Under the pieces are notes generated by a model. The model searched no databases. It was not told where the DNA came from and saw nothing but the letters and a program-made list of their open reading frames with translations. 64,000 bases of DNA from an uncultured Clostridia bacterium (lineage in GTDB: Bacteria > Bacillota > Clostridia > Christensenellales > Pumilibacteraceae): NCBI GenBank assembly GCA_947581755.1, contig CANPVN010000005.1, forward strand, positions 22,285 to 86,284, given 5' to 3'. A program made the translations under genes and the position numbers. Position 1 is the stretch's first letter, and every line of letters starts with the position of its first letter. This document shows, piece after piece, positions 1-9,065 of the stretch.

Positions 1-118
1 AGCCGACGAGCGCGCCGAATGCGAAAATTCCAAGCATAATCAATAATTTCTTGTAATTTCTTCTCAACACATCGCAAAGATCAAACCATATTAAATTAAA
101 ACTTTTTAAAGAATTCAC
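1..118 (-). CDS. Partial membrane protein, possibly stage II sporulation protein M
   Basis: An open frame on the minus strand runs from a GTG at 116-118 to the window edge, giving about 39 residues. After a short charged stretch (DLCDVLRRNYKK) it enters a hydrophobic helix (LLIMLGIFAFGALVG). A basic cytoplasmic start followed at once by a membrane helix ending in G-x-L-x-G is how SpoIIM and related integral membrane proteins begin. In Clostridia spoIIM is often found just downstream of spo0A, which fits the 32-base gap from the Spo0A-like gene. There is no clear ribosome binding site, and the protein is cut off, so the SpoIIM name is inference from position and one helix only. Confidence 0.35.
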   Translation of the reverse strand, partial: MNSLKSFNLIWFDLCDVLRRNYKKLLIMLGIFAFGALVG

Positions 119-150
119 AACATATACTTATGAACTTCGCTTCACCGATA

Positions 151-471
151 TTACTGTTTATAAAAGATAAGATCATAAATTTTTATTAAAAATTCCTTTA
201 GACTGATTCGCCCGTTTTCCGCTATGCAATCCGAGAAATATTCTTCGTCGGTCTTTATCGCATCGCAAATGCAAGCGGTCATTGCCTTAATAACCGCGCC
301 TGTCGTTATCCCGTGATTTTCGGCTATGAAAAGATAAATCTCACGAACATAATTTTGTATATTGCCCGCTCTTTGATTCATAGCCAAAAGAGCCTCTTTA
401 AAATATGTATAACCTTTGCGATGAGGTAAAATATGAAGCCTTAATAATTCCTTGGAAATTTCAATATCCAT
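151..471 (-). CDS. Stand-alone Spo0A-type C-terminal DNA-binding domain (no receiver)
   Basis: The 106-residue protein aligns over its whole length with the C-terminal DNA-binding domain of Spo0A, the sporulation master regulator. Shared blocks include LPHRKGYTYFKEAL (GVPAHIKGYxYLREAI in Bacillus), then YLFIAENHGITTGAVIKAM in place of YPDIAKKFNTTASRVERAI. It lies directly downstream of spoIVB, the usual spo0A position. Full-length Spo0A is about 260 residues with an N-terminal phospho-receiver. Here only 60 bases separate the ATG from the spoIVB stop, so there is no room for a receiver. In the recognition helix the Arg/Glu/Arg/His pattern (SRVERAIRHAIE) has become GAVIKAMTACIC, so binding to a standard 0A box is doubtful. 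No good Shine-Dalgarno precedes the start. It may be a degenerate Spo0A or a constitutive or auxiliary regulator. A full-length spo0A may exist outside the window. Confidence 0.75.
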   Translation of the reverse strand: MDIEISKELLRLHILPHRKGYTYFKEALLAMNQRAGNIQNYVREIYLFIAENHGITTGAVIKAMTACICDAIKTDEEYFSDCIAENGRISLKEFLIKIYDLIFYKQ

Positions 472-519
472 AGCTTTTATATTTTGCCACTAAAAATCAT
501 AAAAATAAACGCTGTTGTT

Positions 520-532
520 GACATTTAATGTC
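520..532. repeat. 13-base perfect palindrome GACATTTAATGTC
   Basis: A perfect inverted repeat overlaps the first base of the spoIVB stop codon and sits in the 60-base gap before the Spo0A-like gene. On the minus strand it continues into TGTCAAC, which resembles but does not match the 0A box TGTCGAA. It could be an operator. There is no direct evidence of function. Confidence 0.35.
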
Positions 533-1545
533 TAATTTTCAAGCATCCAATCAATATAAGTTCCGTATCCTTTCGTGGGATCGTTGACAAAAACATGAGT
601 AACGGCTCCGACAAGTTTTTCATTTTGAATGATAGGACTCCCGCTCATGCCTTGAACGACTCCTCCCGTGGAATTTAACAGTCGATTATCCGTAATTCGT
701 ATAACCATACCTTTGTCGTCGATATGCGGTTGATATGTCGCTTTTATGATTTCCGCTTCGTAAAAATCCGGCTTATCGGACACTGTCGTATAAATATATG
801 CCTTACCCGGAACAACTTCCGAGCGCGTTGCCGTCTCGATTTTTATACCCTCTTTGGTGTAATCAAAGGCGCCGTAGACGCCGAATTTATTGTTTTTGTC
901 TATGGTTCCCAATTTAGAAGAGGTAAAAACCGCGCGTAATTCCCCGGGATATCCTTTTTCTCCTTTTATGACTCCCAAAACTTTGCAATCATAAACGGAG
1001 CCTCCGCTAATTGCAATATATGCGCCTTTATTGTCGCATATAGGATGGCCGAGACAGCCGAATCTTCCGTTTGCAAGATAATATGTCAAAGTCCCTACGC
1101 CCATCACATTTTCTTTTAATGTTATCCCGAGTTTGAATTTTCCTGTTAAAGCCTCTTTCAGCGGGCATACTTCGACATTTATCATTGTCCCTTCGCGACA
1201 TAAAGAAATCGTCGCAACGCTTCCGCTGAACGACGAAAGATAATTGACAATATCATCAACCGTTTGAATGGGTTGTCCGTCAAAAGCCCTGATGTTATCT
1301 CCGGGTCTCAAATAATTTTTTAATGAGGCTCTTCCTGCATCCGTCATGACAGAATCTATTCGTTCAATGATAACTCCGTTGCATTTCAAATTTATTCCTA
1401 TAGGTGTTCCACCCAAATACACATAGTTATCAATATTTTCGGCATATACTATTTGATTATATGAAATATAAACAGCCGCAATATTAAGTAATAATATTCC
1501 TGCGATAAGTGTAAAAACGATTGAAATTCTCTTTAGCAAACTCAT
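532..1545 (-). CDS. spoIVB: SpoIVB peptidase, sporulation signalling serine protease
   Basis: SpoIVB (family S55) is secreted by the forespore into the intermembrane space, where it cleaves SpoIVFA to release SpoIVFB and start pro-sigma-K processing. The 337-residue protein has an N-terminal membrane anchor (about residues 7-30), a PDZ domain (about 55-125, with LRPGDNIRAFDGQPI) and the S55 catalytic domain. The catalytic His lies in LGHPICD (H167) and the nucleophile in GMSGSP (S301). Length is slightly below the 425 residues of the Bacillus protein, mainly in the N-terminal part. The ATG start has no obvious ribosome binding site. It follows recN by 29 bases and precedes the Spo0A-like gene, the conserved recN-spoIVB-spo0A order. 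Confidence 0.95.
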   Translation of the reverse strand: MSLLKRISIVFTLIAGILLLNIAAVYISYNQIVYAENIDNYVYLGGTPIGINLKCNGVIIERIDSVMTDAGRASLKNYLRPGDNIRAFDGQPIQTVDDIVNYLSSFSGSVATISLCREGTMINVEVCPLKEALTGKFKLGITLKENVMGVGTLTYYLANGRFGCLGHPICDNKGAYIAISGGSVYDCKVLGVIKGEKGYPGELRAVFTSSKLGTIDKNNKFGVYGAFDYTKEGIKIETATRSEVVPGKAYIYTTVSDKPDFYEAEIIKATYQPHIDDKGMVIRITDNRLLNSTGGVVQGMSGSPIIQNEKLVGAVTHVFVNDPTKGYGTYIDWMLEN

Positions 1546-1574
1546 AAATTTAGTTTTTATTTATGAGAAGATTT

Positions 1575-3248
1575 TTATCCGTTGCTTTTTTTCAAGTTTT
1601 TGTAATTATCGCCCCAGATTTTCATTTGTTTTGCGCTCAATTCCGACTGTTCGGAAATATCTTTTGCGCCCAAAAGTCGGGATATTTCCGATATGGATTG
1701 ATCTTCGTCCAACAACTCTACATGACTTAAAGTGGTATCCCCTTTTATTTCTTTTGAGATAAAGAAATGCCTGTCTGCCATAGCCGCGATAGAAGCCAAA
1801 TGAGTTATACATATAACCTGATGTTTAGATGCTATATCCGCCAATTTTTGCGCAACCACTTGTCCCGTTTTTCCGCTTATTCCGGCATCGATTTCATCGA
1901 AAATCATCGTAGCCGTCTCTCCGGAATTTCCCGGCATAGCTTTAAGAGCCAACATAAATCTCGAAGCTTCGCCACCGGAAATAATTTTCGCAAGAGGCCT
2001 TAAAGGATAACCCGGATTTGTGGAAAGATAAAATTCGACATTATCATAACCATCTTCCCCTACGTTTTCCGCGCTATCCGGAGGTTCGGAAAAATGTATT
2101 TCAAATCTTGATGACGGCATTCCCAAAGATTCAAGTTGAGATATTATTTCATTTTCGAAGTTTTCGGCGTAGGTCTTTCTGATGTCGGACATTTTATCGG
2201 CATAAGTCATGATCTTCTCGGAAACAATATCGTATTGTTTGACCAATTTGGAATAATTTTCTGCGCCTTGAGAGAGAAAATCATATCGTTCTTTTGCGGA
2301 ATACCAAAAGCGCAACATATCCTTATATTCGCCGTATTTGCGTTTGATCTCGCGGATTTTTCCCAGTCTGTCTTCAAGAGTTTCCATTTCATCCTCTTCG
2401 AAAGAGGCATTTTCCTGTTCGAACATTATCGAATCTTCGATATCTTCGAATTCTACCGATAAGGAATGAAGTCTTTCGTAAATAGAGGCATAATTGTCCG
2501 ATAACGACGCTATTTGAGAAAGTTGTTTCAAAGCATTATATAAATTTTCGGGATGCAACGCATTAAGCACATTTTGTAAAGTTTCGGAAATTTTCTCGGA
2601 AGAAAGCAATAACTTACGCCTTTCTACAAGTTCCTCTTCTTCGTTTTCTCTCACAGCCGCCTTTTCGATTTCTTCTATTTGATATTGAAGCAAATCCATG
2701 TTGCGTTTTCTTTGAGAATCGTCGCCCAAATCTTTTATTTTGCGTTTTATATCGTTGAAGGTTCTTAAAAGTTCTTTCAGGCAGGCTCTTTCGGTATCAA
2801 GAGCGGTTCCGATATAATTATCCAACATTTGAAATTGCTCGTTTGAGTCAAATAAATATTGAGATTCGTTTTGCCCGTAAATATCAAGAAGATAGGAAGA
2901 AAACTTTTTAAGCATACCGAGAGTTGCAGACCTTCCGTTTATACGTATTTCGTTTTTTCCTTCCGTATTGAATTTCCTTGTGATGATCGCTATCTCATCT
3001 TTTTCGACGCCGCACTCCTCGAATATCTCATCCGGAATATAGGAAAATACCCCTTCTACAATTCCTTCGTTTGTTCCGAATCGTAAAAGAGTACTGTCAA
3101 ACCTGTTGCCCATAAGCAGCATAATACAATCGATTATTATTGATTTGCCCGCACCTGTCTCTCCGCTTAAAATATTTAATCCATTTGAAAATTCCAATTC
3201 GAGCTTATCGATGAGGGCTACATTTTTTATGTATAATCTTTCCAACAT
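1575..3248 (-). CDS. recN: DNA repair ATPase RecN
   Basis: RecN is an SMC-like ATPase recruited early to DNA double-strand breaks. The 557-residue protein has the expected layout: Walker A GETGAGKS (residues 29-36), long coiled coils from about 150 to 385, an ABC signature ISGGEASR (423-430) and Walker B MIFDEID (448-454) followed by the D-loop AGISGKT. It starts 1 base after the nadK stop, so the two are almost certainly co-transcribed. In Bacillus argR lies just upstream of recN; here argR and the tlyA-type gene are absent and nadK takes that place. The length is normal for the family. Confidence 0.97.
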   Translation of the reverse strand: MLERLYIKNVALIDKLELEFSNGLNILSGETGAGKSIIIDCIMLLMGNRFDSTLLRFGTNEGIVEGVFSYIPDEIFEECGVEKDEIAIITRKFNTEGKNEIRINGRSATLGMLKKFSSYLLDIYGQNESQYLFDSNEQFQMLDNYIGTALDTERACLKELLRTFNDIKRKIKDLGDDSQRKRNMDLLQYQIEEIEKAAVRENEEEELVERRKLLLSSEKISETLQNVLNALHPENLYNALKQLSQIASLSDNYASIYERLHSLSVEFEDIEDSIMFEQENASFEEDEMETLEDRLGKIREIKRKYGEYKDMLRFWYSAKERYDFLSQGAENYSKLVKQYDIVSEKIMTYADKMSDIRKTYAENFENEIISQLESLGMPSSRFEIHFSEPPDSAENVGEDGYDNVEFYLSTNPGYPLRPLAKIISGGEASRFMLALKAMPGNSGETATMIFDEIDAGISGKTGQVVAQKLADIASKHQVICITHLASIAAMADRHFFISKEIKGDTTLSHVELLDEDQSISEISRLLGAKDISEQSELSAKQMKIWGDNYKNLKKSNG

Positions 3249-3249
3249 A

Positions 3250-4092
3250 TCAATCGCTATCCGTAGTTCCGAGAATATTCAGTTTTTCCAACAAGTTGGA
3301 ATAAAAATTATAACCGGGTTTTCGTATAAAATCCAAGTATTTTTCCGCGCGGGATATTTCTATCGTATCCCCGACTTTTGCGGTCATAACATTATTTCCG
3401 TCGACGATAATCATCGAATCCATACTGAATTTTTTCAAATAAACTTTTATTATCTCGTTGTTATTTACTACTATCGGCCGCGAATGAAGTGAATGCGAGT
3501 TTATCGGAGTCAAAATGTGAACCGAAGCATTAGGGCTTACTACAGGTCCGCCCGCAGATAAAGAGTATGCCGTAGATCCCGTCGGAGTACAAACAATAAA
3601 ACCGTCACACGCATAACGATCCACAAGTTGTTCCCTTATTTTAATATCCAATGTTATCATTTTTGCATCATTATTTCGATAAATAACAATTTCATTCAAG
3701 GCATAAAAGGACTTGTCGTTAACGGTAACTTTTATCAATTCTCTGCGGTCCAATGTGTGTTCGCCTAACAAAAGTTCAATGAGTTCATCATCTAAAGCGG
3801 AAGGCGCGATTTCATTCAAAAAGCCTTTGGTTCCCTTATTTATTCCTATTATGGGAACTTTGTTTATCCTGCAATAATCAACCAATCCGAGAATTGTTCC
3901 GTCGCCACCGATAGATATTATTACATCGGGCTTTACTCCGCACTCCAAACGAAAGAAATTTCCGCAGAAGTTTTCATGTAATTTCTCGTGATATAAAATA
4001 TCTATAGAGTTGCTTTTCAACAAATCGGCAACTTTTGCGGTTACTGATAGATCCGAATCTTTATATAAATTTGTGTATATTCCGACTTTCAT
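3250..4092 (-). CDS. nadK: NAD kinase
   Basis: Phosphorylates NAD to NADP using ATP or polyphosphate in the cytoplasm. The 280-residue protein shows the hallmark GGDGT (residues 62-66), the NE motif ALNEIVIYR (N133-E134) and TGSTAYSLSAGGP (171-183), all typical of the NadK/PpnK family. It lies between dxs (31 bases upstream) and recN (1 base downstream). Placement of nadK between dxs and recN is usual in Clostridia. Confidence 0.96.
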   Translation of the reverse strand: MKVGIYTNLYKDSDLSVTAKVADLLKSNSIDILYHEKLHENFCGNFFRLECGVKPDVIISIGGDGTILGLVDYCRINKVPIIGINKGTKGFLNEIAPSALDDELIELLLGEHTLDRRELIKVTVNDKSFYALNEIVIYRNNDAKMITLDIKIREQLVDRYACDGFIVCTPTGSTAYSLSAGGPVVSPNASVHILTPINSHSLHSRPIVVNNNEIIKVYLKKFSMDSMIIVDGNNVMTAKVGDTIEISRAEKYLDFIRKPGYNFYSNLLEKLNILGTTDSD

Positions 4093-4123
4093 ATTTTAAT
4101 TATACAATATATCCCAATCTTTT

Positions 4124-5938
4124 TCAAGTGTATTTTTTAATTATTCTCAATATATTTTCTCTGTTTAGCCCCGATCTCTCCAATGTGCTTTCGATATCGC
4201 GATTATCGTTGATCTTATCGGGATGAGCAACAGTTTCGAGAGTCGCATGTAAGGACGCTCCGTAATAACTCCTTACGCTTTGACCGAACCCGCCTTGAAG
4301 GACATTATCCTCCAAAGTAATAATCAATTCCCCTTTTTTATTGAGCGTATTCAATACATCAATGTCAAGCGGTTTGATAAACAATGTATTGTAAACATTT
4401 ACGTCGTCTATGGATTGAGCGATATCCACCATCCTGTTTCCCGCAGCAAGAATATGGATTTTGTTATCCGAGGTTTTCAATTTTTCCCATTTCCCCATAA
4501 CTATAGGGGCATTTGTATTATAGATATTGGAACAAGACTTTGGATATCGTATTGCCAAAGGCCTATTAAAATCAAGAGACCATTGTAAAATATCGATGAA
4601 TTCGGGAATATCTTTAGGCGTACAAACAGTCATTCCGGGCATTAAAGATAAATAACTCAAATCATAAATTCCCTGATGCGTCTTACCGTCGGCGCCAACG
4701 GCTCCCGAGCGGTCGATCAAAAATCTTACAGGCAATTTCTGCAAACAGACGTCATGCAAGACTTGATCGAAGGCGCGTTGCAAAAATGTTGAATAAACCG
4801 CAAAATAAGGTTTCATGCCCGATGCCGCCAATGCCGCCGCAAATGTTACCGCATGTTGTTCCGCTATCCCCACATCATAAAAAAGATCGGGATATTTTTC
4901 GGCAAAAAACTTAAGTCCCGTACCGTCCCTCATTGCCGCCGTTATTACAGCCAATCGTTCTTCCGTTTCCGCCGCTTTCAAAAGAAATTTTCCGACTTCC
5001 GAAGAAAAAGAGTATTCGTTTTTATCTTTTTCGGCAATGGATCCGACTCCGTGAAATTTACTCGGGTTGTTTTGAGCAGTAAAATCACCTCTTCCTTTTT
5101 CGGTACATACATGTATCAAAACAGGCTTATCCGTATTCTGTACACTCGAAAAAATTTCGATTAGTTCTTGAATATCGTGGCCGTCAAAAGGTCCCAAATA
5201 TCTTATTCCCAAACTTTCGAATATCTTATTTGACAGTATCAAACTTTTGAGTTTGTTTTTTCCTCTGTCCATAGCGTAGACCAATTTGTCACCGAAAAAC
5301 GGCAAAGCCGACACCGCTTTTTTTACATTGCGCTTTAATGTATGATATTTTCCGCTCAATCGGAGTTTATTCAAATACCTGCTCATAGCGCCTACATTTT
5401 CGGAAATACTCATTTTATTATCGTTAAGCACAATGATCATTCCCGATTGTGATTCGCCTATCTGATTGAGCGCTTCATACGCCATTCCACCCGTTAGCGC
5501 GCCGTCGCCGATAATCGCAATTACGTTATTCGACTGTTTTTGTCTGTCTCGAGATATTGCGAAGCCCAAAGCGGCAGATAAGGATGTGCTACTATGTCCG
5601 GCAAGGAAAGCGTCGTATTTGCTTTCGCTCGGAGAAGGAAAACCCGATATTCCGTCGTTGGCTCTTAGCGAGGCGAAAAGATCTCTTCGCTCTGTTAAAA
5701 TCTTATGCGTATAACATTGATGTCCAACATCCCATATAAATTTATCCGTAGGACAGTCAAATACATAATGCAGAGCAAGAGTCAATTCAACTATGCCCAA
5801 ATTTGAGGCGAGGTGCCCGCCGCGTATATTCACCGTTTCAATAATTTTTTGTCTTATCTCCTCGGCGTATAAGCCGAGTTCCTCTATATTTAGTTGTTTC
5901 AAATCCGACGGAGAATTGATTTTATCCCAAAATTTCAT
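4124..5938 (-). CDS. dxs: 1-deoxy-D-xylulose-5-phosphate synthase
   Basis: Thiamine-diphosphate enzyme that condenses pyruvate and glyceraldehyde 3-phosphate, the first step of the MEP isoprenoid pathway. Visible motifs are GGHLASNLG (residues 41-49), GHSSTS (114-119), the ThDP motif GDGALTGG starting at 144 with LNDN at 171-174, and DVGIAEQHAVT carrying the catalytic Glu in the pyrimidine domain. The chosen start is the ATG at 5936-5938, which overlaps the ispA stop as ATGA and has AAGGGA just upstream. A start 18 bases earlier is possible but lacks a site. This gives 604 residues, slightly short of the usual 620-630. It acts directly with ispA in the same operon. Confidence 0.97.
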   Translation of the reverse strand: MKFWDKINSPSDLKQLNIEELGLYAEEIRQKIIETVNIRGGHLASNLGIVELTLALHYVFDCPTDKFIWDVGHQCYTHKILTERRDLFASLRANDGISGFPSPSESKYDAFLAGHSSTSLSAALGFAISRDRQKQSNNVIAIIGDGALTGGMAYEALNQIGESQSGMIIVLNDNKMSISENVGAMSRYLNKLRLSGKYHTLKRNVKKAVSALPFFGDKLVYAMDRGKNKLKSLILSNKIFESLGIRYLGPFDGHDIQELIEIFSSVQNTDKPVLIHVCTEKGRGDFTAQNNPSKFHGVGSIAEKDKNEYSFSSEVGKFLLKAAETEERLAVITAAMRDGTGLKFFAEKYPDLFYDVGIAEQHAVTFAAALAASGMKPYFAVYSTFLQRAFDQVLHDVCLQKLPVRFLIDRSGAVGADGKTHQGIYDLSYLSLMPGMTVCTPKDIPEFIDILQWSLDFNRPLAIRYPKSCSNIYNTNAPIVMGKWEKLKTSDNKIHILAAGNRMVDIAQSIDDVNVYNTLFIKPLDIDVLNTLNKKGELIITLEDNVLQGGFGQSVRSYYGASLHATLETVAHPDKINDNRDIESTLERSGLNRENILRIIKKYT

Positions 5939-6786
5939 ATTTCCCTTTTTGAACAATATTTTACGGTTTCTGCCAAAAATTCTGTATCATAATTTAAGAC
6001 ATCCAAAGTATTAACTGCTTTATTTATATAGAACTCCAATATTTTAACGGTATAATCCTTACCGTAAAGACCGACCATGGATTTTTTATCAATAGCACCC
6101 TTTTCTTTTTCATCCATTAAGTCATCCGATAATTGAAAAGCATACCCCAAACATTGCGCGTATTCGGCTAAAATCTGTAATGTTTTTTCATCGGCGCCTG
6201 CGACTATTGCTCCCGATAGCACGGAAGCCGCAATCAATTTGCAAGTTTTACCGTTTATTATTTCCAAGAGTAGATTTTTTAAATCCAAAGCATCGGAAAC
6301 GATTTCCAAAGCCTGCCCTCCTATTGTGCCTTGCGCTCCCGTCAACTCGGATATAAGTTTTGCCGCACTCAAATACAGAGATTTATCTCTCGCCTGCGCT
6401 ATTGACTCATATAAATATTCATGAGATAAAGACAAAAGCGAATCCCCCGCCAATAATGCCACTGCCTCTCCGAATACTTTATGATTCGTAGGTTTCCCTC
6501 TTCTCAAATCATCGTTGTCGAGCATGGGCAAATCATCATGAATCAATGTATAATTATGCAATATTTCTATTGCGCAAGCCAATAAATAAATCGAATCGCA
6601 TTCCGCGCCTCCCAACATTCTGTATGTTGACAGAGTAAGAACGGGACGCAAACGCTTTCCGCCCGAAAACAAAGTATAAGCAATACTTTCGTCAAGTTGT
6701 TTGCAGATCCCCGCGGGAATATATAATTCATGCAGCTTATTTTCGATTTCCGCAGCGCGGATTTTTAATTCCGATTCGAAATTCAT
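5935..6786 (-). CDS. ispA: Polyprenyl (farnesyl/geranylgeranyl) diphosphate synthase
   Basis: Chain-elongating trans-prenyltransferase that makes farnesyl diphosphate from IPP and allylic diphosphates. The 283-residue protein has the first Asp-rich motif HDDLPMLDNDD (D84, D85, D90) followed by RRGKPTNH, and the second motif QLSDDLMD (D221, D222, D225). The short-chain type is suggested by the two residues between the first aspartates and by the small residues upstream. It overlaps xseB by ATGA upstream and dxs by ATGA downstream, so translation is probably coupled. Order xseA-xseB-ispA-dxs is conserved in Bacillota. The exact product length cannot be read from sequence with certainty. Confidence 0.95.
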   Translation of the reverse strand: MNFESELKIRAAEIENKLHELYIPAGICKQLDESIAYTLFSGGKRLRPVLTLSTYRMLGGAECDSIYLLACAIEILHNYTLIHDDLPMLDNDDLRRGKPTNHKVFGEAVALLAGDSLLSLSHEYLYESIAQARDKSLYLSAAKLISELTGAQGTIGGQALEIVSDALDLKNLLLEIINGKTCKLIAASVLSGAIVAGADEKTLQILAEYAQCLGYAFQLSDDLMDEKEKGAIDKKSMVGLYGKDYTVKILEFYINKAVNTLDVLNYDTEFLAETVKYCSKREI

Positions 6787-6989
6787 TTATTGTCTCCGTT
6801 AAGAACATCGTCAAGTTCCGTTTTGATAGTCTCGATTTTTCCGCTGCATTGTTTAAGTTCATTGATGCATATTTTGCTCAACGAAACTCCTTTTTCAAAT
6901 AACTCTATGCTTTTCTCTAACGGAAGTTCTCCTTTCTCGAGTTGATTTACAAGCGCTTCCAACTCTTTTAAATTTTCTTCAAAACTCAT
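6783..6989 (-). CDS. xseB: Exodeoxyribonuclease VII small subunit
   Basis: Small helical subunit that associates with XseA to form exonuclease VII, which degrades single-stranded DNA from both ends. The 68-residue sequence has the family pattern: FEENLKELEALVNQLEKGELPLEKSIELFEKG, here cited only as its key elements (LexLVxxLExGExxLExSxxxFExG). It begins 1 base after the xseA stop and overlaps ispA by ATGA. Normal length. Confidence 0.96.
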   Translation of the reverse strand: MSFEENLKELEALVNQLEKGELPLEKSIELFEKGVSLSKICINELKQCSGKIETIKTELDDVLNGDNK

Positions 6990-6990
6990 T

Positions 6991-8220
6991 TTATGCTCTC
7001 CTGTTTATATTCTTGATTTCTGCGTCGAAACTACCGTCTCTCATTAAGATATTTACATCATTTCCGACGCTAAGCTCGGATACTTCGTTTATTTCTTTAC
7101 CCGATAGACTGACTTTGCCATATCCTTGACCGATTACTTTCAGCGGACTGAGAAGATCGAGGCGTGCGGTTTCTGCGGTAAAAGCGTTGTTTGCGGAAGC
7201 AAAAATATTGTCCTCGGCACGAGAAAGCCGACTGCAAAGTTTTTCTATGCTATCTCGTTGTTTCTTTAAATCGCTGTGCTTTTCCAGAGAAATACAGCAT
7301 TTTAATACTCTGTCCTTGAGTTTACCGCTTATAGAGACGCTGTATCGATATAACTTTTCGGTTCGGTATAAAACTTTTCCGAAACATAATTCGAAATTGT
7401 TTTTAACGGCAGTTTTCATATCGAATATAAGCTCCGACAAACTTTGCGCCGCTCTTCTGTTTATATCGGCAACGATTTGCGCCGCTATACTCGGAGTACC
7501 CGCTCGCGCTGCTGCGCAAAAATCACAGAGCGAATAATCGATTTCATGTCCTATTGCCGAAAGCACGGGAATGGAAGAAGCGTTTACTGCTCGAGCAAGA
7601 GATTCGTCATTGAAGCACGAGAGATCGCTTTGCGAACCTCCGCCTCTTGCCATAACGATCAAATCGACATTTGTTTTATTTGCCGAGTTTAACGCATTTA
7701 AAATCGTGGTAACCGCGTTGTCGCCTTGCACTCTTACCGAGTAAATGAATATATCGGGCTTAAAATCCGTTTCGCCTATGACTGTAACAAAATCATGCAA
7801 TACCGCGCCCTCGGCACTTGTAATGAGCGCCAGACTCTTTATAAGCGAGGGTAACGGTCTGCCTTTGCAAAGTCCCTCTTCTTCGAGTTTTTTTCTGAGA
7901 CGCAAGAGAGCAAGTCGTTGCTCTCCCTCTCCGTCCTTTTCTATATATTTTATATTAAGAGAAACTTTGCCGGAACCGGGATAAAAAGTCACTTTACCCG
8001 TTACCTTGACTTTTGCACCAATCTTCAGATCTTCAACAGTTCCAAATCGATAGCAAGACAAAACGGAATCTTCGTCTTTCAAAACCAGAAAAGTATTATT
8101 TGCTACAACTTTGAATTCAAAAATTTCACCGCCTACGGTAACGTCATGCAAAATAATCTCGTCTTCGAAAACACCTTTCAAATAGTTATTTAATTGTTTT
8201 ATAGTGAGAATTTTATTCAC
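6991..8220 (-). CDS. xseA: Exodeoxyribonuclease VII large subunit
   Basis: Catalytic subunit of exonuclease VII. The 409-residue protein has an N-terminal OB-fold (about residues 1-95), then the catalytic domain with the family signatures GVITSAEGAVLHD-like (here LALITSAEGAVLHDF), VMARGGGSQSDLSCFNDE, and AIGHEIDYSLCDF followed by RAGTPSIAAQ. The helical C-terminal part binds XseB. Its start overlaps the folD end by 8 bases. Length is slightly under the typical 440-450, the loss being in the C-terminal coiled region. Confidence 0.96.
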   Translation of the reverse strand: MNKILTIKQLNNYLKGVFEDEIILHDVTVGGEIFEFKVVANNTFLVLKDEDSVLSCYRFGTVEDLKIGAKVKVTGKVTFYPGSGKVSLNIKYIEKDGEGEQRLALLRLRKKLEEEGLCKGRPLPSLIKSLALITSAEGAVLHDFVTVIGETDFKPDIFIYSVRVQGDNAVTTILNALNSANKTNVDLIVMARGGGSQSDLSCFNDESLARAVNASSIPVLSAIGHEIDYSLCDFCAAARAGTPSIAAQIVADINRRAAQSLSELIFDMKTAVKNNFELCFGKVLYRTEKLYRYSVSISGKLKDRVLKCCISLEKHSDLKKQRDSIEKLCSRLSRAEDNIFASANNAFTAETARLDLLSPLKVIGQGYGKVSLSGKEINEVSELSVGNDVNILMRDGSFDAEIKNINRRA

Positions 8221-9061
8221 GAAGTTGTGCCGCCTTGGATATATTCCTCATCAGCATTGCGACGGTCATGGGACCGACTCCTCCGGGCACCGGAGTAATA
8301 TATCCGGCTACCTCTTTAACATTTTCGAAATCGACGTCACCCGACAAGCCGCGCTCGTCTCTGTTCATTCCTACGTCTATTACTATAGCGCCCTTTTTCA
8401 CCATATCCGCAGTTATAAGATTTTTCTTTCCAACGGCTGAAACCAAAATATCGGCATGCAAAGTAATTTCTTTTAAATGTTTTGTTTTCGAATGGCACAT
8501 TGTGACGGTAGCGTCGTTTTCCAACAACAGAAGCGCGGTAGGCTTGCCTACTATATTACTTCTTCCCACGACGACCGCGGAAGTACCCGAGATTTTTCTG
8601 CCTGTGCTTTGAATAAGTTCGATAATACCGCAAGGTGTACATGCGTTCAAAGAGGGATTGCCGAGCATAAGGTTACCCGCATTTACAGCCAAAAAGCCGT
8701 CGGCATCTTTTTCGGGAGAAATAAAAGATAAAACATGGTTTTGACGCATATGCGCAGGAAGAGGCAACTGTATAAGCATAGCATCGATGCGTTCGTCTGC
8801 ATTCATTTTCTTTATCAAGTCGATCAAAAAATCTTCCGTTGTACTTTCGGGAAGGCGATATGCGAATGATTCTATAAAACATTGCTCACAAGCGGCAATT
8901 TTGTTTTTTACATATATCTGACTCGGACCGTCCTCTCCTACCAATACGACGGCAAGTCCCATTTTTCTGCCTTTTCTTTGATAAAACGCTTCGGCTTCTT
9001 GTCTGACGGAAGCCTTTATCTGTGCGGCAATCATTTTTCCGTTAATAATCTCTGCGCTCAT
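8213..9061 (-). CDS. folD: Bifunctional methylenetetrahydrofolate dehydrogenase/cyclohydrolase
   Basis: Interconverts 5,10-methylene-, methenyl- and 10-formyl-tetrahydrofolate in the cytoplasm. The 282-residue protein keeps the active-site pair Y50 and K54 in SQIYVKNK, the PCTPCGI motif, the nucleotide-binding segment VVVGRSNIVGKP, and the C-terminal signature PVPGGVGPMTVAMLM. It sits 4 bases after nusB and overlaps xseA by 8 bases. The nusB-folD-xseA-xseB-ispA-dxs order is standard in Bacillota. Confidence 0.97.
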   Translation of the reverse strand: MSAEIINGKMIAAQIKASVRQEAEAFYQRKGRKMGLAVVLVGEDGPSQIYVKNKIAACEQCFIESFAYRLPESTTEDFLIDLIKKMNADERIDAMLIQLPLPAHMRQNHVLSFISPEKDADGFLAVNAGNLMLGNPSLNACTPCGIIELIQSTGRKISGTSAVVVGRSNIVGKPTALLLLENDATVTMCHSKTKHLKEITLHADILVSAVGKKNLITADMVKKGAIVIDVGMNRDERGLSGDVDFENVKEVAGYITPVPGGVGPMTVAMLMRNISKAAQLRE

Positions 9062-9065
9062 TTGT

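Noticed and set aside
511..531. 0A box near the Spo0A-like gene
   Set aside because: TGTCAAC differs from TGTCGAA and occurs within a palindrome; too weak to call.
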